Assembly (NCBI RefSeq): GCF_028275115.1
Contig: NZ_JAQCNH010000041.1
Location: 19,918-83,917, forward strand
From: Halorientalis sp.
Lineage (GTDB): Archaea > Halobacteriota > Halobacteria > Halobacteriales > Haloarculaceae
Direction: 5' to 3'
DNA length: 64,000 nucleotides
Every line of letters begins with the position of its first letter. Positions within the stretch are counted from its first letter, which is position 1. The translations under genes and the position numbers were made by a program. The notes beneath the pieces are model-generated. The model searched no databases. It was not told where the DNA came from and saw nothing but the letters and a program-made list of their open reading frames with translations. Of this stretch, positions 1-7,769 are shown in pieces.

Positions 1-1
1 C

Positions 2-934
2 TCATGCTTCGACCGCGCTCTCGGTGCGCGTCACGTCGACGAACACCTCTTCGAGCGACGCACGCTCGATGTCGACCTCGGTGACGGTGTAGCCGGCCGC
101 CTCGAGTTGGCGGAGCAGGTCGGGGACGACCGAACTCCCGCGGGCGGCGGTGACGACCAACTCGCCGTCGTCGACTCGCGCGTCGTGGATGTCGGGCAGG
201 TCTAAGTCGGGCGCGGTCGCTGGCGTCGAGCGCGTCGAGACACTGATCCGGTCGGTGCCCCGGTCCATCAGTTCGTCGGGACTCGCCTCCTCGACTTTCC
301 GGCCTTCGTCCACGATGGCCACCCGGTCACAGAGGCGTTCGGCCTCCTCGATGTAGTGGGTGGTCAACAGGATGGTGGTCCCGGTGTCGTTCATGCGGTT
401 GATGACGCCCCAGAGGTCCCGGCGCAACTGCACGTCGACGCCGGCGGTCGGCTCGTCGAGGATCAGCAGGTCGGGGTCGGACACCAGCGCCCGTGCGAGC
501 ATGAACCGCCGCTTCATACCGCCGGAGAGCCAGTCGAAGCGCGTGTCGCGTTTCTCGTAGATGCCGACAGTCTTGAGCGCCTCCTCGGCCCGGCGAGTGG
601 CCTCGCCAGAGGCGATGCCGTGATAGCCGGCCTTGTGCTCCAGTACCTCCTGGATTGGAAAGAAGCGGTCCACGTTGTACTCCTGTGGGGCGAGGCCGAT
701 GGCGTCGCGAGCCTGCTGGTACTCGTCGCCCACGTCGTGGCCGAACACGGCCGCCTCGCCGTCGGTCCGGTGGGCCAACCCGACGAGGATGTTGATGAAC
801 GTAGTCTTGCCCGCGCCGTTCGGTCCGAGCAGGCCAAAAAACTCTCCGGCCTCGACCGAGATGTCGAGACCGTCCAGCGCCCGCACGTCGTCGTACTCTT
901 TCACGAGATTACGGGCTCGGATGGCGAGTGTCAT
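2..934 (-). CDS. ABC transporter ATP-binding protein, ABC-2 (drug/polysaccharide exporter) type
   Basis: 310 aa ATPase subunit that would power an ABC-2 type exporter at the cytoplasmic face of the membrane. Visible motifs: Walker A GPNGAGKTT near residue 38, signature LSGGM near 138, Walker B LLILDEPTAGVD near 158 and the switch histidine in TTHYIEEAERL. The last 90 residues form the DUF4162-like tail common in DrrA/CcmA-type ATPases. Its TGA overlaps an ATG on the same strand at positions 5-3, so a coupled gene, probably the permease, starts here and runs off the left edge. The substrate cannot be told. Confidence 0.93.
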   Translation of the reverse strand: MTLAIRARNLVKEYDDVRALDGLDISVEAGEFFGLLGPNGAGKTTFINILVGLAHRTDGEAAVFGHDVGDEYQQARDAIGLAPQEYNVDRFFPIQEVLEHKAGYHGIASGEATRRAEEALKTVGIYEKRDTRFDWLSGGMKRRFMLARALVSDPDLLILDEPTAGVDVQLRRDLWGVINRMNDTGTTILLTTHYIEEAERLCDRVAIVDEGRKVEEASPDELMDRGTDRISVSTRSTPATAPDLDLPDIHDARVDDGELVVTAARGSSVVPDLLRQLEAAGYTVTEVDIERASLEEVFVDVTRTESAVEA

Positions 935-1266
935 TATCCAGTGTCAGCAGTCCTGTTCGGGTAAGCCCCACGTTTTCGGCCTGGTTTGAGCTCCGCGCGT
1001 TCGCCCGGAAACCGCAGGCAACTGGCCGGACAGGCGGTTCCCGCGGTCGGAACATTGATATGAATTGGCTGATATCGACAGACCAAGGAACCGAACCGAG
1101 TCAGCACCGGCCACACCGCCAAGCCGTCGCGTTGCTGGCAACCAGGGGGGAACAGCACCACACCGCTACGGCGCACAGTGTGCGCTCGCGGACGCGACGA
1201 CGGAGTGTCTCCGTCGACGACCAGGACATGGTCGGGGGGGCTCGTTCGGTCCGGACGGATCGAACA

Positions 1267-1929
1267 ATGTACGATACCAAACGGCTAGCCAGCGGCGTTG
1301 GCGTGTTGCTCACGTTGTGGGCGCTCGTCGGCCTGTTGATACTGAGCACCGGGGTGGGCGTTTCAGTGCCGCTGAGCAGCTCTGGGGGATTCAACGTATC
1401 GGCCGACTACCTGACAGCGTCCGAGGCGACCGTCGTGCCGGCGGAGACGGAGATCGTCACGCCATCGGTGCTGTTCGAGGTGGAGCGAAGCTACATCCGC
1501 AATCTGAACCTGCAGAAGACGCTCAACGTCAGCGACGTCCCGGGACTCACGGGACGGTTACAGGTACAGGTCCGGAGCGAAGAAGCGACGGCACGTGGTG
1601 TCGCGTTCAAAACCGACCGAATTACCGCCCAGACTGCGACTTGGCGGGGGTTCGTCCTCGACGAGCGAACGGGACCGGAAATCTTCGACCGGTTCAAGGC
1701 CTACGCCGGGCCGGAACCGAACCAGGCGCCCAACACGAACGACCCACTCCAGATCGAGGGCAGCGATCCGGGTGCGGTCAGACCGAGTGACGGCGACCAG
1801 GCGTTCGAGTTGCGCGGGGCGAAGATTACGACCTCGACGCTCTCTGCGGACCAACTCCAGCTCTCGGACCTCTCCCTGAGAGTGCGGTACGACTTCGACA
1901 GTGATGGTGAGTTCGAATATGGCGCGTGA
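1267..1929 (+). CDS. DUF6230-like single-pass membrane protein, first gene of a three-gene cassette
   Basis: 220 aa. Starts MYDTKRLASG, with one N-terminal membrane segment (about residues 10-35) and then an exposed beta-rich domain containing GGFNVSADYL. The pattern recalls DUF6230 proteins, which in actinobacteria sit beside DUF6114 genes. I chose ATG 1267 because the upstream open frame is arginine-rich and lacks homology-like features. The last three codons overlap the next gene, which suggests translational coupling. The molecular role is unknown and the family call is from memory. Confidence 0.7.
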   Translation: MYDTKRLASGVGVLLTLWALVGLLILSTGVGVSVPLSSSGGFNVSADYLTASEATVVPAETEIVTPSVLFEVERSYIRNLNLQKTLNVSDVPGLTGRLQVQVRSEEATARGVAFKTDRITAQTATWRGFVLDERTGPEIFDRFKAYAGPEPNQAPNTNDPLQIEGSDPGAVRPSDGDQAFELRGAKITTSTLSADQLQLSDLSLRVRYDFDSDGEFEYGA

Positions 1930-3151
1930 AGAGACGACCGACGGCGACCTGTCGTCCGACCACGTCGCCGGACTCCAGGCCCGGTTCGACCGGTGGACCG
2001 CGACCAGACCGGCGCTCGGTGCGACGCTGCTGACAGTTGGCAGCGCCGTCCTCGCCTGGCGTGTCCTCGCACAGCTGTCGTCGGTGCCGCTGGCTCGCAT
2101 CACGCCAGTCGGGTTCGCCGGCACGGTCGCGCCGTTCGTCGCCGTCGTCCTCGGACTGTCCGTCCTCGCCAGACCGGAGACGGCCCGGACTGCCGGTGGC
2201 GTCGGCTTCGGCCTGGTCGGGTTCACGTTCGCCGGCCTCCTGCTCTCGGGCGTCCCGTTCGCCCACCCAGAACTGGTCTTCACCGGGTTCGTGATCGGCG
2301 GGGTCGGTGCGGTGGTCTGTCTCGCCCGGGACCACCAGCGCACCGTTCGTATCGAGCGTGGACCGATGTTCCGTGCCGGTCGCGCCGCGCTGGTCTGCGG
2401 GCTCGTCGTTGCACTCGTCTTTACCGCCGCCCCGGCTGTCTCCGGCGAACCGTTCCCTGCACAGTCGGACACGATAGACGGATTCGTCGTCAGCCAGTCG
2501 TCGCTCAACGCCGGCACGTACAGCTACCAGACCGACTGCGACACCGACCCCGGCTTCGCAATCGGCGGCGAAGACTGTCTCGATATCACCGTCGACAGCA
2601 CGAGCCAGGAGAACATCAACCGGGCCGCCCGACAGCAGCTCGACAGTACGAAGGTCGCGGACGTGGAACTCGACGAGTTCCTCATCTACGAGAACCTCTT
2701 TACGGACCTGCGTGGCGGCCGGAACGTTTTCTTCGAGCTGTCTGCCTCGCAGGCCGTCGCCTCGAGTGAGACGGACGACGGCCGCGCTATCGACGTGTAC
2801 GTTTCGGAGTTCCGGTCGGAGAAACTGACCGCCCGGCTGGACCTGATCAAGTTCCCCGGCACGCCCGGGATTCCGGCCGACAACATCGCTTACTGGACGT
2901 GTACGCCGCAGAACGACAGCGGCTTCGGGACGATCAACGACATCCGGCTCGGGCTGGACACCAACCCGCGGCTGACCAGCGGCCGCGACGTGTCGCTGCT
3001 GGCCCACCAGCTCGGTAGCTCGGAGACGGTGCTGACGGAGTTCAAGCTCAAGATCGGCGCCGAACTGGGGAACAACAGCGGTGTTCGCGAACCGATCCCG
3101 GCCGACGGCGGGCCGGCGGAGGCACAGACTGCGCCCGACAACTGCCTGTGA
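1919..3151 (+). CDS. Membrane protein: DUF6114-like four-helix domain fused to an exposed domain
   Basis: 410 aa from ATG 1919, preceded by GGTGAG 8 bases upstream and overlapping the previous stop. Residues about 35-150 hold four membrane helices. They align by eye with the next gene: both share an LxRPExAR turn after helix 2 and GGVxCxA near the end of helix 4. A fifth hydrophobic stretch (about 160-180) precedes a roughly 220-residue exterior domain with four cysteines that may pair. The gene looks like a DUF6114 unit that gained a surface domain. The function is not known. Confidence 0.7.
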   Translation: MAREETTDGDLSSDHVAGLQARFDRWTATRPALGATLLTVGSAVLAWRVLAQLSSVPLARITPVGFAGTVAPFVAVVLGLSVLARPETARTAGGVGFGLVGFTFAGLLLSGVPFAHPELVFTGFVIGGVGAVVCLARDHQRTVRIERGPMFRAGRAALVCGLVVALVFTAAPAVSGEPFPAQSDTIDGFVVSQSSLNAGTYSYQTDCDTDPGFAIGGEDCLDITVDSTSQENINRAARQQLDSTKVADVELDEFLIYENLFTDLRGGRNVFFELSASQAVASSETDDGRAIDVYVSEFRSEKLTARLDLIKFPGTPGIPADNIAYWTCTPQNDSGFGTINDIRLGLDTNPRLTSGRDVSLLAHQLGSSETVLTEFKLKIGAELGNNSGVREPIPADGGPAEAQTAPDNCL

Positions 3152-3612
3152 CGCCCGATAGCTCGGAATTCGATGGCTCCGACGGCGTTTTGACCGCTAC
3201 GGACGACGATGCGGACGTGGAGACGATCACGTTCGCCGAGTGGCGCCGCGCCCGGCCGTTCGGCGGCGCACTCCTGCTCGTGGTCGGCGGGTTGCTCGTC
3301 GCCTGGCCGTCGGTTCAGGTCGTCCTGAGTACACGACCGTTCGACGGATATCCGATCTCCACTCTCGGGACCGTCGTCGGCGCGGGCATCGTCTTCGTCG
3401 GTGTGGCGGTACTGTTGCGGCCCGAACGGGCACGGGTACTCGGGATAGCGGGGCTCGTGCTCGCGTCGGTGTCTTTCCTCGTCGCGTTCGGTGGCTACCT
3501 CGTCGGGATGGTCGTCGCGAGCGCCGGCGGCGTCCTCTGTTTCGCCTGGCGACCGACAGCGGAGTACGAACGGCTGGTTCTGGACGAAGAGAGCGGAGAA
3601 GACGAACAGTAG
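3148..3612 (+). CDS. DUF6114 family four-helix membrane protein
   Basis: 154 aa with a GTG start inside the previous TGA (GTGA overlap), so it is probably translated by re-initiation. An acidic cytoplasmic N-terminus is followed by RRARPFGGALL and four membrane helices (about 35-135), ending in an acidic tail. The sequence around RPFGGALLLVVGGLL and GGVLCFAWRP matches what I recall of DUF6114 proteins. It is the minimal version of the N-terminal domain of the upstream gene. It stops directly against the convergent sepF gene. Confidence 0.75.
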   Translation: MTPDSSEFDGSDGVLTATDDDADVETITFAEWRRARPFGGALLLVVGGLLVAWPSVQVVLSTRPFDGYPISTLGTVVGAGIVFVGVAVLLRPERARVLGIAGLVLASVSFLVAFGGYLVGMVVASAGGVLCFAWRPTAEYERLVLDEESGEDEQ

Positions 3613-3966
3613 TCAGCGGCCGAGTTTCTCGCGGCTGATCTTGACGCCCCGGGGCGTGATGATGATCTGGTCCTCGTCTTTCTGGACGATGTCGCCACCG
3701 ACGCCGCGGGCGACCTGCTGGAGTTCGTCGGTTATCTGCTCCATCGTGCGGTCCTGGGTCGTATGCCGCGTGATGTCGGCGATGACGATGTCTCCAGCGT
3801 ACACCGCGTCCTTGATGTCGATGACGTCCTGTTTCTCGCTGATCTTCGCGATGTGCATCTGCGTGTCAGCCTGTGCCTCCGGCGCCTGGACGCCGTCGAG
3901 TTCGACGTAATCGTCGGTGCGACGCGTCGACCCCGACTCACCCAGGAGTTTGTTCATGAAACCCAT
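3613..3966 (-). CDS. sepF: SepF, cell-division FtsZ anchor
   Basis: 117 aa. SepF anchors FtsZ to the membrane at midcell in archaea that lack FtsA. The N-terminus MGFMNKLLGE is the short amphipathic membrane-targeting helix. A linker of about 35 residues follows, then the compact SepF/DUF552 domain, including GDIVIADITR and the C-terminal IITPRGVKI. I used ATG 3966 because it keeps the conserved MGFM start. An AT-rich stretch with TATA potential lies in the 4000-4030 region upstream. Confidence 0.93.
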   Translation of the reverse strand: MGFMNKLLGESGSTRRTDDYVELDGVQAPEAQADTQMHIAKISEKQDVIDIKDAVYAGDIVIADITRHTTQDRTMEQITDELQQVARGVGGDIVQKDEDQIIITPRGVKISREKLGR

Positions 3967-4084
3967 ACCCGCCAAACCGACTGGCAAAAGCATAGGTTTT
4001 TCGTCAGACACACGTACGCAGACTAGTATTTCCGGAACGCAGGCTGTCAGGCGCAGGAAATGGCCGACCGGTGTCCGTCGCCCG

Positions 4085-4579
4085 TCAGACCGAAAACTCG
4101 TACAGGTCGTCGCCGACGTAGTGGATACTGTCGACCACTTTGCCTTCGTCGCCGACCATATCGCCGCCGTCGGTGCGGGCTCGGCCCACTGCGAGGACTT
4201 TCCCGTGACTCTCCTCGGCGATGGCGACCAACTCACCGGCTTCGATGTCCGAGTCTGCCGCGACGATCCCCGGACGCATCACGTCGGCGCCGTCGCTGAC
4301 GAACGAGATGGCCCCGGCGTCGACCGTGACGACGCTGTGCTCGGGCGGGTACTCGTTGGCACCGCGGACGGTCAGAAACGGCTCCTGCTGTCCGTGTTCG
4401 GCTTCGATGTAGACGACTGCGGGCTCACCATCGACCAGCACGAGGTCGTAATCAGTCCCCTCGAGTTCGACCTTCTCGTGGGTGTCGGCGTCCATGCTGA
4501 CGCCGAGTTTCGCCTCTAGTGCCGACTCCAAGTCGTCTACCGCGTCGGCACGGAGGTGATGCCGTGATTTCACCTGCAT
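4085..4579 (-). CDS. PUA-domain RNA-binding protein
   Basis: 164 aa. An N-terminal pre-PUA region starts MQVKSRHHLRADAV, followed by a C-terminal PUA fold (about residues 75-155; PGIVAADSDIEAGELVAI is characteristic). Archaeal relatives are uncharacterised RNA-binding proteins of this size and are linked to RNA modification or translation only by domain. ATG 4579 is supported by a TATA-like box 26 bases upstream. Longer starts (up to 4657) would run through that promoter. Confidence 0.85.
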   Translation of the reverse strand: MQVKSRHHLRADAVDDLESALEAKLGVSMDADTHEKVELEGTDYDLVLVDGEPAVVYIEAEHGQQEPFLTVRGANEYPPEHSVVTVDAGAISFVSDGADVMRPGIVAADSDIEAGELVAIAEESHGKVLAVGRARTDGGDMVGDEGKVVDSIHYVGDDLYEFSV

Positions 4580-4600
4580 ATCCGGCACGTCGCCCGCTCG

Positions 4601-4610
4601 GCGCATAAAT
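4601..4610 (-). promoter_or_regulatory. TATA box for the PUA gene
   Basis: On the minus strand the site reads ATTTATGCGC, centred 26 bases upstream of ATG 4579. This is the spacing expected for a leaderless haloarchaeal transcript starting at the ATG. Confidence 0.55.
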
Positions 4611-4660
4611 CGCCCGCTCCTCGTTCCCCCGTTATCATGAGTGATATTGAGTAGCAAAGC

Positions 4661-4670
4661 CTTTTATTTG
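4661..4670 (+). promoter_or_regulatory. TATA box for the micro-ORF/DUF7511-like operon
   Basis: CTTTTATTTG lies 26-30 bases upstream of ATG 4693 and far from ATG 4791. It therefore points to transcription starting at the 33-codon ORF, with the DUF7511-like gene as the second cistron. Confidence 0.55.
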
Positions 4671-4692
4671 TCTTCGGGATAGATAAAATCGG

Positions 4693-4794
4693 ATGGCACA
4701 CTGGTCGCAACCGAGCGATGTCGGACGAGTGTCGAGCCTCGAATCGGACAGCCCACCGGCCAGCCCTCGTGCTACCGAGGTGAGCCACAGATGA
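4693..4794 (+). CDS. Leaderless 33-residue micro-ORF coupled to the DUF7511-like gene
   Basis: Encodes MAHWSQPSDVGRV followed by a short Ser/Pro/Glu-rich tail ending EVSHR. Its ATG sits at leaderless distance from the CTTTTATTTG box. Its TGA overlaps the ATG of the next gene (ATGA at 4791-4794), and GAGGTGAG inside its own last codons would serve as ribosome site for that gene. It is either a real microprotein or a leader peptide controlling the downstream gene. No domain is recognised. Confidence 0.5.
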   Translation: MAHWSQPSDVGRVSSLESDSPPASPRATEVSHR

Positions 4795-4991
4795 GTGTCG
4801 TCGAGAACGCCGCTGCGGCGGACGATGTCCAGTTCGATCAACTACCGGAGTTCGATTTGGAGTGTATGTACGACGATTGGGACGAGCCAACGGAAGTGAC
4901 GATCTTTTCGACCGCGGACGGAGACAGTCTCTACACGGCCTGGCTCACAGCCAATCGGGACTACGCCGTCTCACTCGCCGACGTACGGTGA
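4791..4991 (+). CDS. Small acidic haloarchaeal protein resembling DUF7511
   Basis: 66 aa. A disordered acidic N-terminus is followed by a core reading LECMYDDWDEPTEVTIF and TAWLTANRDY. This pattern, with a conserved TAW(I/L)xA motif and a C-terminal VSLADVR, recalls the DUF7511 family of tiny haloarchaeal proteins. The start is backed by GAGGTGAG about 7 bases upstream and by the ATGA overlap with the micro-ORF. Function is unknown. Confidence 0.7.
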   Translation: MSVVENAAAADDVQFDQLPEFDLECMYDDWDEPTEVTIFSTADGDSLYTAWLTANRDYAVSLADVR

Positions 4992-5054
4992 ACGGTTCGC
5001 GGTTGCTTCTCCGACTCGAAAAGTGATAAGTACTCACCAGCCAAACGGAGGCGC

Positions 5055-5357
5055 ATGTGGGGTTCCCGGCGGAACCGGAACGACGCGCAGGTCACCTGCA
5101 TCGCCTGTGGTGACTCGGTCGCCCGGAGCGACGCACGCGAGTACGACAAACACGGCGACCGCTGGAGCCGTGAGGACAAGGAGTTCGAGTTCTTCTGCAA
5201 ACACTGTTACCGGGACCTCTGTCACCAGCCACGCAAAGGGCTGGAGTCGCTGCTCGTCGAGAGCCACGCGGGTGACTGCAACCGCGAGGAGTTTATCGCG
5301 AGTTTCTACGAACTGCTGGCAGACCACGGTGACTCCCCCGAAGGACGGGAGTCGTAG
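5055..5357 (+). CDS. Small zinc-finger protein (DUF7562-like)
   Basis: 100 aa with CxxC at residues 15-18 (CIACGDSV) and CxxC at 48-51 (CKHCYRDLC), a likely Zn-binding pair. MWGSRRNR and the EYDKHGDRW segment match a conserved haloarchaeal family I recall as DUF7562. A TATA-like AAGTGATAAGTA about 30 bases upstream fits a leaderless message. A role in binding nucleic acid or protein is only inferred from the zinc motif. Confidence 0.72.
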   Translation: MWGSRRNRNDAQVTCIACGDSVARSDAREYDKHGDRWSREDKEFEFFCKHCYRDLCHQPRKGLESLLVESHAGDCNREEFIASFYELLADHGDSPEGRES

Positions 5358-5404
5358 CGTCGGGCGCCGACACCACTAACTATCGGGTCCACTTACCGAA
5401 CTGC

Positions 5405-6709
5405 ATGAGCGACCAAGCAGAGGCCGGGACTGCGGCTGGTCAGGGCCCCGTCGACATCGACGAGGAACTCGCCCGCCACCTCGCCAACAAGCGCGAGGAC
5501 CTATTCGAGAAGTTCGATATCCGGGACGACTTCCCGCCGGCCGTCCGCCAGGAGGCCGAGGACCTGACCGACGACGTACAGAGCGAGGTCGAGGCGGAAC
5601 TCGACGACCGCCAGGACCTCCGCGAGATGACAACCTGGACGACCGACCCCGTCGACGCCCAGGACTTCGACGACGCCATCTCCATCGACGTGCGCGACGA
5701 CGAGATCGTCCTCTGGGTCCACATCGCCGACGTGACCCACTACGTCAACCCCGACACAGAAATGTGGTCGGAGGCGCTCAAACGAGCGAACACCGTCTAC
5801 CTCCCGGCCTACACCATCCACATGCTCCCGCCGGTGCTGGCCGAGACCGTCTGTTCACTGGTAGCACACGAGGACCGCCTGGCCCACACCGTCGAGATGC
5901 ACCTCGACCCCGACACGCTGTCCTACGAGACCATCGACATCTACAAGTCCGTCATCCGCAGTGACGCTCGGCTCACGTACGCCCAGGCCGAGTCCCTGCT
6001 GGACGACCCCGAGAGCGCCGACGACCTGCTCGAGGACCCCGAAGTCGACCTAGCGGCCAAGTGTGAGCAGGTCTGGAACCTCGCCGACCAGCTCCACGAA
6101 CAGCGCAAAGAGGACGGCTCGCTCGTCCTCAACCCGCGCCGGGACCGGGCCCACACCATCATCGAGGAGTGTATGCTCAAGGCAAACAAGGCCGTCACGC
6201 ACACTCTCCAGTGGGACCGGGGCCTGGAAGCGATGTTCCGCGTCCACCCCCAGCCCACGCCCGACCAGTGGAACGAGGCCCTCCAGGAGATTCAGGAACT
6301 AAACGGGGTCTCCGTGTCGGCCAGCCACGAGGACCCGCGGAAAGCCGTCAACGAAACCCTGGAAGCGGCCCCCGAACGCCAGCTCAACCAGATTCAGCGG
6401 GCCGTAATGAAAGTCATGCCCCGCGCGAAGTACATGAGCGACCCCTTCGGCGGCCACCACGCCCTGAATTTCGAGATCTACGGCCACTTCACCAGCCCGA
6501 TCCGCCGACTCTCGGACCTGGTGAACCACTGGATCGTCTACACCGACGAGGTGGTGGCGGACCTCGGAGACCTCTGTTCGCACGCCTCCGACAAGCAGAA
6601 AGACGCGGAACAGTGCGAACGCGAGTACCGCCAGTTCCTCGAAGAGGTCGGGCTCGACCCCGCCGCGGTCAACAACCGTGGACTGGAAGTCGTCGACGAG
6701 GACGCCTGA
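5405..6709 (+). CDS. rnr: RNase R-type exoribonuclease (RNB domain only)
   Basis: 434 aa 3'-to-5' exoribonuclease acting on RNA in the cytoplasm. The catalytic RNB signature DPVDAQDFDDAISID occupies residues 81-95 and supplies the Mg-binding aspartates. FTSPIRRLSDLVNHW near residue 360 is the conserved C-terminal RNB segment. It lacks the cold-shock and S1 RNA-binding domains of bacterial RNase R, as is usual for the haloarchaeal form. These archaea lack an exosome, so this enzyme is probably a main RNA-degrading exonuclease. Confidence 0.92.
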   Translation: MSDQAEAGTAAGQGPVDIDEELARHLANKREDLFEKFDIRDDFPPAVRQEAEDLTDDVQSEVEAELDDRQDLREMTTWTTDPVDAQDFDDAISIDVRDDEIVLWVHIADVTHYVNPDTEMWSEALKRANTVYLPAYTIHMLPPVLAETVCSLVAHEDRLAHTVEMHLDPDTLSYETIDIYKSVIRSDARLTYAQAESLLDDPESADDLLEDPEVDLAAKCEQVWNLADQLHEQRKEDGSLVLNPRRDRAHTIIEECMLKANKAVTHTLQWDRGLEAMFRVHPQPTPDQWNEALQEIQELNGVSVSASHEDPRKAVNETLEAAPERQLNQIQRAVMKVMPRAKYMSDPFGGHHALNFEIYGHFTSPIRRLSDLVNHWIVYTDEVVADLGDLCSHASDKQKDAEQCEREYRQFLEEVGLDPAAVNNRGLEVVDEDA

Positions 6710-6888
6710 CCGAACCGCCCGGCCGCTAGTGCGACCACGACTGCGAGCGACAGAACAGGCTGACGGCGGCCCGGCTCGACGCCCGTCACGTCGACCGCGA
6801 ACCCCGACGGCCCCTTCCGAGCCACACCGAGCGAGAACGAACGGACCGTCCGCCGGTCCTGAAAGATAAATTGTACATAATCTGATGC

Positions 6889-7344
6889 GAGCAGTCACAC
6901 GCCGGTGCCATCAAGAACGTGAACCGCGAACTGGCCGACCGGGCGGAGATCGGTGCCGACGACCACGTCCTGGACTGTGGCTGTGGCGTCGGTGGGAGCA
7001 GCGTCTGGCTGGCAGCCGAGCGGGACCCAACGGTCACGGGCGTCGACCTCGTCCCGTTACAGCTCCAGGAGGCACGTGAGTTGGCCGCCGAGCGCGGCGT
7101 CGCCGACCGCGCCGCGTTCGCACGGGGGGACTTCACCGACCTGCCGCTGCCAGCCGACTCGGTCGACGTGGTCTGGGGGCATCGAGGCGGTTCACTGGGC
7201 CAGTCGGCTTCTCCGGTCGTTGGGCCGCGTCGCGAGCGCGGACGGCCTGCGTAACGAAACCCAGGCGGACAACCGGCGCGCTACCAGCACGAGACGCTCG
7301 CCGACGGGTTGTGACAGTACGGCATCGTCTCGGCAAAGCGATAG
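6889..7344 (+). pseudogene. Decayed SAM-dependent methyltransferase (tocopherol/UbiE-like)
   Basis: The segment AIKNVNRELADRAEIG followed by VLDCGCGVGGSS (motif I) and a second stretch ending SVDVVWG is clearly a class I methyltransferase. The first 45 or so residues expected in the family are missing. After VVWG the frame shifts (IEAVHW continues in another frame). The middle third is deleted, and the C-terminal piece RYQHETLADGL-stop-QYGIVSAKR carries TGA (7312-7314) where a Trp codon is expected. The gene is non-functional. Confidence 0.82.
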
Positions 7345-7350
7345 AACCGC

Positions 7351-7743
7351 TCAGACGTTGTCGGGAGCTTCTGCGTCGTCCTCGACGGAGCGTTTCATCG
7401 AGTCACGCCGGCTCTTCGCGTCCCGTCCGGTACACTCCTCCAAGAAGTCGTTTTTTGCGTCGACAGCGTCGGCTGCGGCGTCGGCTTTCCCTTCCGCGAT
7501 GACGTCCTCGGCGGGCCGTTCCACGAAGTCGACGCCTAGCTTGTCTTTTTTCCCGTCGTACGCCACGGTTCCGGCGGTGATACGGTCGAAAACCGGGTTC
7601 TCCGGGTCGCCGACGACGTACAGGTCGCTCCCCTTGTACTCCTTGATCTCCGACACCTCACCGAAAAAGTCCTCAATCTTCGCCTTCATGTCCGGTACTC
7701 GTTCTTCGAGGTGTTCGCCCCGGCGCATCTTGTACTCCCGCAT
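7351..7743 (-). CDS. DUF5611 family protein
   Basis: 130 aa soluble protein of unknown function. The N-terminal MREYKMRRGEHLEERVPDM, the central VVGDPENPVFDRI and the C-terminal GRDAKSRRDSMKRSVEDD fit the conserved archaeal family DUF5611. The start codon lies about 25 bases from the divergent DUF7093 gene's stop. It follows DUF7093 on the same strand with a 26-base gap and may share its transcript. Confidence 0.82.
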   Translation of the reverse strand: MREYKMRRGEHLEERVPDMKAKIEDFFGEVSEIKEYKGSDLYVVGDPENPVFDRITAGTVAYDGKKDKLGVDFVERPAEDVIAEGKADAAADAVDAKNDFLEECTGRDAKSRRDSMKRSVEDDAEAPDNV

Positions 7744-7769
7744 GGAGAGACGTTTGGATAGGGTTCGGT

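Noticed and set aside
150..989. Several open frames opposite the ABC ATPase gene
   Set aside because: They are antisense shadows of a high-GC gene, with Arg/Ser/Pro-rich products and no motif.
928..1266. N-terminal extension of the DUF6230-like protein
   Set aside because: Residues before ATG 1267 are Arg/His-rich and the membrane segment begins right after MYDTKRLASG.
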